Assembly (NCBI GenBank): GCA_026692665.1
Contig: JAPLOF010000063.1
Coordinates: 62,001 to 126,000 of the forward strand
Reading direction: 5' to 3'
DNA length: 64,000 bases
Origin: Planctomycetota bacterium
Lineage (GTDB): Bacteria > Planctomycetota > UBA1135 > GCA-002686595
Of this stretch, positions 33,466-41,856 are shown piece by piece. Every line of letters begins with the position of its first letter. Position 1 is the first letter of the stretch. Made by a program: the position numbers and the translations under genes. The notes beneath the pieces are model-generated. The model was not told where the DNA came from. It saw nothing but the letters and a program-made list of their open reading frames with translations, and did no database searches.

Positions 33466-34200
33466 ATGACCGCGAACTCGATGATCCGCCTGCGCGGCGT
33501 CACGAAGAGCTACTCGCGCGGCGGCGAGACGCTCACCGTGCTCGACCGTCTCGACCTCGACATGGACGAGGGCGGGTTCTACGCGCTGATGGGGCCGTCG
33601 GGATCGGGCAAGACGACGCTCCTGAACCTGATCGGCGGCCTCGACCGCTGCGACGAGGGCGAGATCGGGATCGAGGGTGAGGACATCGCGCGCATGGACG
33701 GGCCGGAGCTCGCCGCGTGGCGCGCGGAAAAGGTCGGTTTCGTGTTCCAGGGGTTCAACCTGATCCCGGTGCTGACGGCGCAGGAGAACGTGGAGCTGCC
33801 GCTGCTGCTCACGAACCTGTCGCGTCGCGAAAGGCGCGAGCATGCGACGCTCGCGCTCGAGATGGTCGGCCTGGCCGACCGCCGTGGCCACCGGCCTTCG
33901 CAGCTTTCCGGCGGGCAGGAACAGCGCGTCGCGATCGCGCGCGCTCTCGTGTCCGACCCGCACCTGATCCTGGCGGACGAGCCGACCGGCGACCTCGACC
34001 GCAAGTCGGCCGACGACGTGCTGGGGCTCCTCCAGCGCCTGAACCGCGAGTTCAAGAAGACCATCCTGATGGTGACGCACGACCACGAGGCCGCGCAGAG
34101 CGCGCGCGCGATCGTGCACATGGAGAAGGGCGGGACCCTCGGACGCATCGAAGTGCTCGCGGCGCCGACGGACCGCGGATCGGCGCGGAGCCCGACGTGA
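33466..34200 (+). CDS. ABC transporter ATP-binding protein (MacB/LolD type)
   Basis: A 244-residue ATPase. Walker A GPSGSGKTT at 43-51, Q-loop GFVFQGFNLIP, signature LSGGQEQRVAIARAL and Walker B LILADEPTGDLD, then the switch histidine in VTHDHEA. This pattern belongs to the MacB/LolD/FtsE group that powers mechanotransmission exporters rather than classical transport pores. Starts 12 bases after the adaptor gene and its stop overlaps the first permease start (GTGA), so the complex is made from one message. The cargo is unknown: lipoprotein, peptide or antibiotic export are all open. Confidence 0.95.
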   Translation: MTANSMIRLRGVTKSYSRGGETLTVLDRLDLDMDEGGFYALMGPSGSGKTTLLNLIGGLDRCDEGEIGIEGEDIARMDGPELAAWRAEKVGFVFQGFNLIPVLTAQENVELPLLLTNLSRRERREHATLALEMVGLADRRGHRPSQLSGGQEQRVAIARALVSDPHLILADEPTGDLDRKSADDVLGLLQRLNREFKKTILMVTHDHEAAQSARAIVHMEKGGTLGRIEVLAAPTDRGSARSPT

Positions 34201-35366
34201 TCCCGTTCACGCTCGTCACGAAGAACCTGGCGAAGCACAAGCTGCGCTTCGTGCTGACGGTGCTGTCGCTGGCGGTCGCGATCTTCCTCCTGTGCGTGCT
34301 GCGCTCGCTGGTCGTCGCGCTGAACGCCGGCGTCGCCGACGCGGCCGCGAACCGCGTGATCGTCCAATCGAAGGTCAGCCTGTTCGTCCAGATGCCGCAG
34401 TCCTACGGCCCGAAGCTGAAGCTCGTGGACGGGGTCTCGTCGCTCGTGCGCTGGAACTGGTTCGGCGGCTACTACCAGGATCCCTCGAACTTCTTCGCGC
34501 AGTTCGCGACGGATCCGAAGGAGCTCTTCGACGTCTACCCCGAGCTCTACCTCGTGGACGGGACGAAGGAGGCCTTCCTCGCCGACCGCAAGGCCTGCCT
34601 GGTCGGCGCGGAAACCGCGGCGAAGTACGGCATCCAGGTCGGGGACTCCTTCCCGATCATCGGCGCCCTGTATCCGACGACCGACGGATCGGCGTGGGAC
34701 TTCCAGGTCGCGGGCATCTACCGCTCCAAGAAGAAGTCGCTGGACGAGAACACGCTGTTCTTCCACTACGACTTCCTGGAGAAGTCGCTCGAGTCCGGCG
34801 CCGCCTCCGGCCCGGACGGCGTTGGCATCTTCGTGCTCAAGGTCGCGCCCGGCTACCAGCCCGTCGAGGTCATGTCCGAGGTCGACGCCTTGTTCGAGAA
34901 CGGCCCGCAGGTCGTGCAGGCCACGTCCGAGTCGGAATTCCAGGCACAGTTCGTCTCGATGGTCGGCAACGTGCCCCTCCTCGTGTCGTCGATCGGCGGC
35001 GGCGTGATGATCGCGATCCTGCTCGCGGTGCTGAACACGATGCTGATGTCGGCGCGCGAGCAGACGCGCGACATCGGCGTCCTGAAGGCGCTCGGGTTCA
35101 CCGACGGATCCGTGTTCGGGATCCTGATCCTGCAGGCGTTCGTGCTGTGCGGCCTGGGCGGAGCGCTCGGGATCTTGCTCGCCAAGATGTCCGAGCCGGG
35201 GATGGCGCGCGCGATCGGTTCGATGTTCCCCGGCTACCAGGTGACGATGCCGACGCTCCTGGAGGCCGGCGGCGCGACGCTCGCCATCGGCTTCCTGGCC
35301 GGGATCACGCCCGCGCTGCGCGCGCGGGCCCTGTCCGTCATCGACGCCCTGCGGGCCGTGAGGTGA
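34197..35366 (+). CDS. ABC transporter permease, MacB/FtsX family (first)
   Basis: A 389-residue permease beginning at GTG that overlaps the ATPase stop by four bases. One N-terminal membrane helix (LRFVLTVLSLAVAIFLLCVL) is followed by a large periplasmic domain (about 40-265) and three C-terminal helices, including VSSIGGGVMIAILLAVLNTMLMSAREQTRDIGVLKALG, seen as REQTRDIGVLKALGFT, the conserved cytoplasmic coupling segment of FtsX-like permeases. ALRAVR at the end fits the family. It would form a heterodimer with the permease encoded 4 bases downstream, since each carries one FtsX unit. Confidence 0.92.
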   Translation: MIPFTLVTKNLAKHKLRFVLTVLSLAVAIFLLCVLRSLVVALNAGVADAAANRVIVQSKVSLFVQMPQSYGPKLKLVDGVSSLVRWNWFGGYYQDPSNFFAQFATDPKELFDVYPELYLVDGTKEAFLADRKACLVGAETAAKYGIQVGDSFPIIGALYPTTDGSAWDFQVAGIYRSKKKSLDENTLFFHYDFLEKSLESGAASGPDGVGIFVLKVAPGYQPVEVMSEVDALFENGPQVVQATSESEFQAQFVSMVGNVPLLVSSIGGGVMIAILLAVLNTMLMSAREQTRDIGVLKALGFTDGSVFGILILQAFVLCGLGGALGILLAKMSEPGMARAIGSMFPGYQVTMPTLLEAGGATLAIGFLAGITPALRARALSVIDALRAVR

Positions 35367-35370
35367 CCGG

Positions 35371-36540
35371 ATGGCGCTCGTCCCCCTGAGCTACAACCTG
35401 CGCAGCCTGGCCGTCCGCTGGTCGGCGACGCTCCTGACGGTGTTCGGCATCGGCGCGACGGTCGCGGTGCTGGCCGGCGTGCTCGCGCTGCAGCAGGGCT
35501 TCGAGACCCTGTTCACGGAGAGCGGCCGCGACGACGTGATCGTGTTCCTGCGACAGGGCGCGACGAACGAGGGCGACAGCGTGTTCTCGCTGGAGCGCGC
35601 CCAGATCTTGATGAAGTCCCTCCCCGAGGTCGAGACGCCCGAGGACGGCCAGCCGCTGATCGGCGCCGAGATGTACCTGGCCGTGCGCCGCACGAAGACC
35701 GACGGGGGCGAGACGAACGTGCCGATCCGCGGCGTCTCGCAGCGCAGCTTCGACATCTACGGCGACGGCGTGCGGATCGTGGAGGGCCGGCGGTTGGCCA
35801 GCGGCGCCGACGAGGTCGTCGTCGGGAAGAAGCTCGTCGAGCGCATCCGCGACTGCCAGGTCGGCCGCACGCTGACCCTGAACACGACGCCGTTCCAGGT
35901 CGTCGGCGTCTTCGACAGCGACGGCCCGTTCGCCTCGGAAATCTGGGGCGATCGGGACCGGATCGGCGAGGCGCTGGAGCGCCCGGTGCTGAACCGCGTG
36001 GTGGCGATCCTGAAGCCCGGGACGGACCTCGCCGACCTTGCCGCGCGCATGGACGCCGACCCGCAGGTGCCGTGCAAGGTGCTGACGGAGAAGGAGTACC
36101 TGACGTCGCAGACGTCCGCGCTCTCGTTCGTGCTGCGCGGCCTCGGCTTCTTCCTGGCGCTCGTGATGGGCACGGCGGCGGTGTTCACCGCGACGAACAC
36201 GATGCTGGCCGCGCTGGCGTCGCGAACGTACGAGATCGGGATCCTGCTGGCGCTCGGGTACCGCCCGTACGCGATCTTCCTGTCGTTCCTGTTCGAGGCG
36301 CTGGTGCTGGGCCTCGCGGGCGGAGCGGTGGGCTGCGTGCTGGCGCTGCCCCTGAACGGCGTGGACACGGGCGCGATGAACTTCCAGACGTTCACGGAGG
36401 TCGCGTTCGCGTTCCGCGTCACGCCGCAGGTGATGGTGACGGCGGTGGTGTTCGCGCTGATCCTGGGGCTCGTCGGCGGGACGTGGCCCGCGCTGCGCGC
36501 GGCGTCGATGAGGCCGACGGAGGCGATGCGGCGGGTGTGA
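35371..36540 (+). CDS. ABC transporter permease, MacB/FtsX family (second)
   Basis: A second 389-residue FtsX-type permease. N-terminal helix SATLLTVFGIGATVAVLAGV, a periplasmic domain (about 45-260) and three C-terminal helices with the coupling motif RTYEIGILLALGYRPYAI. The periplasmic part includes a MacB-like core (FQVVGVFDSDGPFASEIWGD). Though equal in length to the first permease, the two are clearly different in sequence, so a heterodimer is likely. The stop lies 10 bases from the stop of the convergent membrane protein gene. Confidence 0.92.
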   Translation: MALVPLSYNLRSLAVRWSATLLTVFGIGATVAVLAGVLALQQGFETLFTESGRDDVIVFLRQGATNEGDSVFSLERAQILMKSLPEVETPEDGQPLIGAEMYLAVRRTKTDGGETNVPIRGVSQRSFDIYGDGVRIVEGRRLASGADEVVVGKKLVERIRDCQVGRTLTLNTTPFQVVGVFDSDGPFASEIWGDRDRIGEALERPVLNRVVAILKPGTDLADLAARMDADPQVPCKVLTEKEYLTSQTSALSFVLRGLGFFLALVMGTAAVFTATNTMLAALASRTYEIGILLALGYRPYAIFLSFLFEALVLGLAGGAVGCVLALPLNGVDTGAMNFQTFTEVAFAFRVTPQVMVTAVVFALILGLVGGTWPALRAASMRPTEAMRRV

Positions 36541-36550
36541 CCGGTCCGGA

Positions 36551-38209
36551 TCAGGGCAACCACCAGATCCGCCAGCCGCCGGCCGTCGAGCGCCAGGTCG
36601 CGTCGGCGGGGAGCCCGCGCTCGAAAGCGGCGGAGGACTCCACGGCGTCCGATTCGGGTGTCATCGGCACCAACGCGCATGCGCGTTGTGCTCGCGACGA
36701 GGGGTGCCCGGCCCGAATCTCGGCCAGCGCGCTCGGCGCAGCCGCGACCACTACGTTGCGCCATGCGTAGTAGCCCGCGGCGAGGTTCAGGCCCGTCGCC
36801 GGCGGGATCAGGGCGATCCAGCCCTTCGGCGTCGCGCGCGCGATGCCGGCGCCGGCCGTCGTCGGCAGCGGGACGCGGATCGACGCGTCGCCGCCCGGGC
36901 CGTCGAAGGCGCCGGGCGCGTGCATCGCGCGCTGGATCGACCTCGTCCGCGCCACCGACTCGCCCGCGACGACGAGGACCAGCGCGGCGGCCAGCGCGGT
37001 GCGCAGCGCCGATCGCCGGCCGCGCAGAGCCTCGACGCCTGCGGCCGCGCAGACTGCGACTCCCGGCAGCAGCGCGAGCTGGAACATCCGTTGCGGCTCG
37101 ATCGTGTGCCGGTGGAACGCCAGCAGGTACACGAGAGCGCCCAGCACGAGCGGCGCGGCCTCGAACGCCGGCTCGGCGCGCGGCAGGCCGGCGAGGTGGG
37201 CTCGCGCTCGTTCGCGCCAGCTTTGCGCCGTCCACACGAGGAGCGCCAGCGCCGCCAGCGCGAGCTGTACTGCGCCGATCGACTCCACGGCGTAGCCGAG
37301 CTGCAGCCGCAGCCACGCCAGCGCGAGCAGCGGATTCTCGGCCACGGGCCCGAACACGACGGGCACGCGGTCCAACACGTTCTCGCGCACGGCGCCGCTC
37401 GCGCGCGCCAGGAGCACGTGGGCGGCGAGCGGGATCGCGGCGGCGCCGCCGATGACGAGCGCGGCGCGCAGGCTGAGCCTCCAGCGCCGGCGGAACGCGG
37501 CGTCGACCGCGATCGCGGCCGCGAACGCCAGCGGCGCCCAGGTGATGCAGCCGCCGAAGAAGGACGCGCACGCGGCGACGAGCAGCATCCGCAGCGAGCC
37601 ATCGCGCGCGTGGCGGATCCACGCGCCGAGTGTCACGAGCACGAACGGCATCGCGGCGTTCTCGTAGTTGACGAGCGGACCGTACGTCACGCCCACCGGC
37701 GCGAGGCCGGCGAACGCGACGGCGACCAGGGCTGCGCGGCCTCCGAGCGCTGGACGTGTTGCCCACCACAGGGCGACGAGTCCGAGCACGTGCAACGCGA
37801 GGAACGGCATGCGCAGCGCGCTCTCGATGCCGATCGGAGGCAAGCCGTCGCGCCAGCGCTCGCTCCAGCCTGCGGGCCCGAACGCGTGCGCCGAAGCCCA
37901 GGCGAGCAGCGCGACGGTGGGGGGATGGTTCACGTAGACGGACGCCGCGTCGTCGTCCGCCGTTCCGACGACGTCGTCGGAGACGATCGCGGGTCCGTCG
38001 ATGCGCACCGACGGGTAGCCGGCGTGCTTCCAGGCGCCCTCGCGCTCGTAGTTCACGGCGGCGATCGCGAAGAACGCGTTCGCGTGGCCGCCGAACTCGC
38101 GGTCGAACGGCTTGGACAGGCCCGGGATCCGGATCCACAGCGCCGCGATGCAGAGCAGCGCGAGCGCGAACCGCTCGCGCCACGTTACCGGCGCAGTGTC
38201 AGTTGCCAC
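36551..38209 (-). CDS. polytopic membrane protein, GT-C glycosyltransferase-like
   Basis: A 552-residue protein with about ten hydrophobic segments. The first helix (FALALLCIAALWIRIPGL) leads to an exported loop with DREFGGHANAF, where acidic residues after helix 1 recall the catalytic loop of GT-C enzymes such as ArnT and protein mannosyltransferases. Later helices are Ala/Leu-rich, and the C-terminal 130 residues are a soluble domain. Such enzymes move sugars from polyprenyl phosphate donors to lipid or protein acceptors outside the cytoplasm. Donor and acceptor cannot be inferred. Its start lies inside the end of the upstream DUF255 gene (11-base overlap), so the two are coupled. Confidence 0.75.
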   Translation of the reverse strand: MATDTAPVTWRERFALALLCIAALWIRIPGLSKPFDREFGGHANAFFAIAAVNYEREGAWKHAGYPSVRIDGPAIVSDDVVGTADDDAASVYVNHPPTVALLAWASAHAFGPAGWSERWRDGLPPIGIESALRMPFLALHVLGLVALWWATRPALGGRAALVAVAFAGLAPVGVTYGPLVNYENAAMPFVLVTLGAWIRHARDGSLRMLLVAACASFFGGCITWAPLAFAAAIAVDAAFRRRWRLSLRAALVIGGAAAIPLAAHVLLARASGAVRENVLDRVPVVFGPVAENPLLALAWLRLQLGYAVESIGAVQLALAALALLVWTAQSWRERARAHLAGLPRAEPAFEAAPLVLGALVYLLAFHRHTIEPQRMFQLALLPGVAVCAAAGVEALRGRRSALRTALAAALVLVVAGESVARTRSIQRAMHAPGAFDGPGGDASIRVPLPTTAGAGIARATPKGWIALIPPATGLNLAAGYYAWRNVVVAAAPSALAEIRAGHPSSRAQRACALVPMTPESDAVESSAAFERGLPADATWRSTAGGWRIWWLP

Positions 38210-39950
38210 GCTCGACGCGCGCCATCAGCGCCGCCAGGCGGCTCGACTCGGCCGTCTCGGCGTAGCTCTCGCGGCCGCGCTCGACGTAGGCGCGCGCCTT
38301 TTCGCCAGCGCGCGGCGCGGGCAGGCCGGAGCGCGCGAGCAGCTCGGCGTCGTCCGCCGGGTCGATCACCTGCACGATGCGGCTCGCCACGTAGGGTTTC
38401 CACGCGGCGCGCACGAGGTCCTGTACGTCGGGGGCGTTCGGGCTGCCGACCACGGTCACGCGGATCGGCTCGTGGAAGAGCAGGTCCACGGCGCGCGCGT
38501 AGCCGGCCGTGAAGTGGCCGTGTCGCTTGTAGTCGCTCGCGAAGCTCGCGAGCGCCTCGCGCGCCGTGTCGGCGTAGTCGGGATCGCGCGACAGCGCGGC
38601 GAGGCGCAGCAGCGATTCCGCCATCACCGAGTTCTCGAGGATCGAGCGGTCGCGGCGCCGCAATCCGCCGCGCGCGGACGGGTCGTAGGCCGTGTCGAAG
38701 AAGCCGCCCCCGGGGCTCGCGAGCTGCTCGATCGCGGCGTCGGCGATCTGGCGCGCGGGCTTCAGGTACGCGTTGCGCCCCGAGTGCTGCACCGCGTCGC
38801 ACAGCGCGCGCAGCACGTAGGCCTGGTCGCCCAGGAGCCCCGGCAGGTGGTAGCCGCCGTCGTAGTAGTGGTACATCCCGCGCGCGGGGTCGTGCAGCTC
38901 GCGCAGGAGGAAGTCGAGCACGCCGTGCGCGCGCTCGGCGTGGCGCGGCTCGCCCAGCACCGACGCGGCCTTGAGCAGCGCGCTGGCCGCGATCGCGTTC
39001 TGGTTCGCGAAGATCGTGCCGTCGCAGCGCGGCGCGCCGCGCGCACGCCGTTCATCGAGCGTGCGCAGGTTCGCGTAGACGGGGTCGGCGTCCTGGCTGC
39101 CCTGGAACGCGCGCGCCTCGGGGTCGTAGAGCACGTTCTCGAGGAACGCGATCGTCCCGCGCGCCGTGCGCAGGAACGTCTCGTCGCCCAGCACCTGCCA
39201 GGCCTCGAGGTACACGTGCAGGCGCTGCGCGTTGCCGTCGAGGACCTTCTCGTGGTGCGGGGCGCTCCAGTCGGCGCGCGTCGCGTAGCGGTAGAAGCCG
39301 CCTTCGACCGTGTCGTGGATCTGGCCCTCCTGCATGCCGCGCAGGGTCTTCACGACGAGCTGCAACATCTCGCCGTCGCCCGTCTGCGACCAGCGGATCA
39401 GCGCGAAATCGAGCGCTTCCGCGTGGGGGAACTTGTGCTCGCGGCCCCAGCCGCCGTGCACGGGGTCGGCGGTCTCGATGACGGTGCGCGCGACGTGGTC
39501 GACGATCGCGAGCGAGAGCTCGCCGCCGCGGCCGGCGCCGGCCGTCGCGTCCTCGAGCGCGCGCTCGCGCTCGAACGCGGCGATGCGGGCGCGGATCGTG
39601 TCCTTGTGGCGCGCGTAGTAGTCGGAGACGACCTCGGCGCGGCGGACGAGCTCGGGCACCTCCAGGTAGGTGTCGGCGACGAGCATCTCGCCCGAGTCGT
39701 CGAGCCAGGCCAGGGTCGGCCAGCCGCCTTTCGAGTAGCGCGCGTCGATGTCGGGGCGCCGATCCTTGTCCACCGCGATGCACACGAAGCGTTCCCGCAG
39801 GAGCCGCTCGACGCGCGGGTCGGCGAGGACCCTGCGCTCGAGATCCTCGCACCAGCGGCACCAGTGCGCGCGCACCAGGAGGAGGACCGGCACGTTGCGC
39901 TGCCGCGCGGACGCGAAGGCCTCGTCGCTCCAGTCGAGCCAGGTCACCAT
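38199..39950 (-). CDS. thioredoxin-domain protein, DUF255/YyaL family
   Basis: A 583-residue protein related to the YyaL/SSP411 family. Residues about 5-110 form a thioredoxin-like DUF255 domain with CRWC at 31-34 (RAHWCRWCEDLERR). The rest is an alpha/alpha-barrel-like region resembling N-acylglucosamine 2-epimerase folds (GGWGREHKFPHAEALDF, EGGFYRYATRADWSAPHHEKVL, FFDTAYDPSARGGL). It is shorter than the usual 650-700 residues, with little before the CRWC motif, but both parts are recognisable. The biochemical role of the family is unsettled; sugar-related redox or stress functions are suggested for relatives. No signal peptide. Confidence 0.88.
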   Translation of the reverse strand: MVTWLDWSDEAFASARQRNVPVLLLVRAHWCRWCEDLERRVLADPRVERLLRERFVCIAVDKDRRPDIDARYSKGGWPTLAWLDDSGEMLVADTYLEVPELVRRAEVVSDYYARHKDTIRARIAAFERERALEDATAGAGRGGELSLAIVDHVARTVIETADPVHGGWGREHKFPHAEALDFALIRWSQTGDGEMLQLVVKTLRGMQEGQIHDTVEGGFYRYATRADWSAPHHEKVLDGNAQRLHVYLEAWQVLGDETFLRTARGTIAFLENVLYDPEARAFQGSQDADPVYANLRTLDERRARGAPRCDGTIFANQNAIAASALLKAASVLGEPRHAERAHGVLDFLLRELHDPARGMYHYYDGGYHLPGLLGDQAYVLRALCDAVQHSGRNAYLKPARQIADAAIEQLASPGGGFFDTAYDPSARGGLRRRDRSILENSVMAESLLRLAALSRDPDYADTAREALASFASDYKRHGHFTAGYARAVDLLFHEPIRVTVVGSPNAPDVQDLVRAAWKPYVASRIVQVIDPADDAELLARSGLPAPRAGEKARAYVERGRESYAETAESSRLAALMARVERGN

Positions 39951-40016
39951 GGCCGGCAGCGTAGGATCCGGAAGGGCCGGATCGAAGTGCCGAGCTGTGC
40001 CTGGCTACGAACCCCG

Positions 40017-40406
40017 TCAGCCCGCCTGGCTGGTCGCGCGCTCCACGAGCGCCGGCACCGCCACGTTCTTCCAGTCGACCTCGGGGCACTCCCCGTACAG
40101 CTGATCGAGCGCGTAGTACTCGCGCGCCTCCGGCTGCAAGACGTGCACGACCACGTCGGAGTAATCGAGCAGGACCCACCAGCCGAGCTCCGACCCCTCG
40201 GCCCGCGAGTGCTTCTCGCCCAACGCCTTCAGGCGCACGTGGATCTCGTCGTGGATCGCCTTCACGTGGGGCCGGGAGAGCCCGCTGACGAGCACGAAGT
40301 AGTCGGCGACCCGGATGTGCTCGGAAACGTCGTAGACGTGGATGTCGACGCCCTTCTTGGCGTCGGCGAGTTGGGCGGCGAACGCCGCGAGGACCTTGGA
40401 TTCGAT
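40017..40406 (-). CDS. rsfS: ribosomal silencing factor RsfS, apparent ATC start
   Basis: The 129-residue frame has the RsfS core: DVSEHIRVADYFVLVSGLSRPH, shown by ADYFVLVSGLSR and VLLDYSDVVVHVLQPEAREYYALDQLYG. RsfS binds ribosomal protein uL14 and blocks subunit joining in starvation. No ATG, GTG or TTG exists in frame upstream of GTG 40295, and starting there would delete the first 37 residues including conserved sequence. The codon ATC at 40406-40404 is preceded, 9 bases upstream, by GGAG (40416-40419, complement CTCC), and begins IESKVLAAF as expected for RsfS. An AUC start, as for infC-type AUU, is therefore proposed; a sequencing error making ATG into ATC is the alternative. Confidence 0.8.
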   Translation of the reverse strand: MESKVLAAFAAQLADAKKGVDIHVYDVSEHIRVADYFVLVSGLSRPHVKAIHDEIHVRLKALGEKHSRAEGSELGWWVLLDYSDVVVHVLQPEAREYYALDQLYGECPEVDWKNVAVPALVERATSQAG

Positions 40407-40415
40407 GGTGCTGTT

Positions 40416-40419
40416 CTCC
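40416..40419 (-). promoter_or_regulatory. ribosome-binding site supporting the ATC start of rsfS
   Basis: GGAG on the minus strand ends 9 bases before the proposed ATC start at 40406. No other ATG, GTG or TTG in this frame has a comparable site, so this Shine-Dalgarno-like sequence decides the start. Confidence 0.55.
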
Positions 40420-40503
40420 GGTCGAGGCGCTGGTGCGGGGACCCTGCCGGCCCCGTCAAGGAGGAGTCTAGCCCGACTCCCGCGCCACGGGGAGCCGTTC
40501 CGT

Positions 40504-41214
40504 TCAGGCGTCGGCCGGCGGCTCGACGGGTTGCGCAGCCGGGGCCCCCGCGGACGGGGCGACCGGAGCGGCGGCCAGCGCGCGGCGCTTCCGGATCCGC
40601 TTCCACACGAAGATGCCGAGAACGACGGCCGCGACGCCGATCAAGACGATGTGGTTGAACTCGGAAACGGCCTTCGCCGCGCCCTCGAGGTGATGCCCGA
40701 ACTTCTCGAAGAACACGTGGGCGACCCAGATCGAGGTCGGCACCGACACGAGGACCCCGATGCTGTCCAGCACGAGGAACCGCACGTAGCTCATCCCGAG
40801 GGTGCCGGCCGTGAAGTACCCGGGGATGCGCAACCCGGGCAGGAATCGACAGGTGAAGATGGCCCAGTTGCCGTTGTCGCTGAACTTGCGCTCGAGCTGC
40901 GCGAAGCGCTCGGGATGCAGGACGCGCGCGACGAGCTTCGACTTCAACGCGGCGAGTCCGTAGCGCCGCCCGAGCCAGAAGGGGATCGAGTCCCCGAGCA
41001 GGATCGCGAACGAGCAGACGGCCGTGATCTCCCAGAATCCGACGTTCTTCTGCGCGACCAGCAGGCCGCAACCGATCAGCGTGATCTCCTCGGGCAGCGG
41101 GAGTCCGAGCCCGCACAGCATCAGCACGGTGAACGGTGCGAGGTAGTGGAACCTCGTGAACCACTCCGTCAGGTACTCGAGGGAGTCCGCGAAGAATCCG
41201 ACCAATAGGAACAC
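40504..41214 (-). CDS. DedA family membrane protein
   Basis: A 236-residue DedA/SNARE-associated (VTT-domain) protein. Family markers are LCGLGLPLPEEITLIGCGLL, the GDSIPFWLGRRYG segment with the membrane-embedded acid, and FTCRFLPGLRIPGYFTAGTLGM, shown here by CRFLPGLRIPGYFTAG. Five hydrophobic segments are seen. DedA proteins are thought to flip phospholipids or undecaprenyl phosphate and keep membrane charge balance. The C-terminal 35 residues are Ala/Pro-rich and cytoplasmic. The gene is alone on the minus strand, 97 bases before the rsfS start. Confidence 0.92.
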   Translation of the reverse strand: MFLLVGFFADSLEYLTEWFTRFHYLAPFTVLMLCGLGLPLPEEITLIGCGLLVAQKNVGFWEITAVCSFAILLGDSIPFWLGRRYGLAALKSKLVARVLHPERFAQLERKFSDNGNWAIFTCRFLPGLRIPGYFTAGTLGMSYVRFLVLDSIGVLVSVPTSIWVAHVFFEKFGHHLEGAAKAVSEFNHIVLIGVAAVVLGIFVWKRIRKRRALAAAPVAPSAGAPAAQPVEPPADA

Positions 41215-41271
41215 GGCGGAAGATCGTACCGAGGGCTCGCCCGCGGCGTACGGCCCGATCCCGAGGTGCTG

Positions 41272-41856
41272 CTATCCGCCCTCCAGGGCCTCCACGCGCG
41301 CGAGCCGCGCGGCCTCGGCCGCCACCGGCTCTCCGGCCGCGGCCGCGCGCTCGAAAGCGTCCGCCGCGCGCGACCAGGCCTCCCGGCGCGAGATCGGGAG
41401 CGCGCGCTCGCTTTCCGCCTGGTTGGCGAGCGAGATGTAGACGACGCCCATCTTGAACGCCACCGGGCCGGGGTTGCGCGCTTCGCGCTCGCCGCGCTCC
41501 AGGACCGCGAGGCCGATCTCCACCCAACGCCGGCGCTCGGCCGGGTCGCCCGTGCGCCGCGGAGATCCGCGGTCGTAGACGGCGTGGTGGGCCAGGAAGG
41601 TCCAGCCGTCGGCCTCCTCGGGCGCCAGGAGGAGCGCCCGGTCCGCGTGCTTCCAGGCCCGGACGTCGTCGCCGACCCCCGCCGCCGCGTCGAACCGTCC
41701 CCACTCGATCGCCGCCGCGAGCGGGGCGAAGGGGCCGAGCAGACGGCTCGCGAACGTGCCGCGGGACCGCGTCGGTTCCGCGGGCGCCGACGCGACCGTC
41801 GCCCAGGCGAGGCCGCCGGCGAGGACGAGCAGAGCCGCGCGCGCGACGGGCTTCAC
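41272..41856 (-). CDS. exported TPR-like protein of an ABC operon
   Basis: A 194-residue protein from a GTG start that overlaps the upstream permease stop (GTGA). A signal-like N-terminus (ARAALLVLAGGLAWATVAS) precedes helical repeats that resemble TPR units: WKHADRALLLAPEEADGWTFLAHHA and EIGLAVLERGEREARNPGPVAFKMGVVY. No lipobox is seen. The gene is last in a three-gene set with ATPase and permease, so it may assist the transporter or its cargo. No specific family recognised. Confidence 0.7.
   Translation of the reverse strand: MKPVARAALLVLAGGLAWATVASAPAEPTRSRGTFASRLLGPFAPLAAAIEWGRFDAAAGVGDDVRAWKHADRALLLAPEEADGWTFLAHHAVYDRGSPRRTGDPAERRRWVEIGLAVLERGEREARNPGPVAFKMGVVYISLANQAESERALPISRREAWSRAADAFERAAAAGEPVAAEAARLARVEALEGG

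Noticed and set aside
40017-40295. Shorter rsfS starting at GTG 40295
   Set aside because: It begins in the middle of the conserved ADYFVLVSG segment and would remove a third of the fold; no ribosome site precedes it.
40262-41704. Minus-strand 480-codon frame through the DedA gene and rsfS start
   Set aside because: It reads DedA and rsfS out of frame and ends in Ser/Thr/Arg text; both real genes have clear family motifs.
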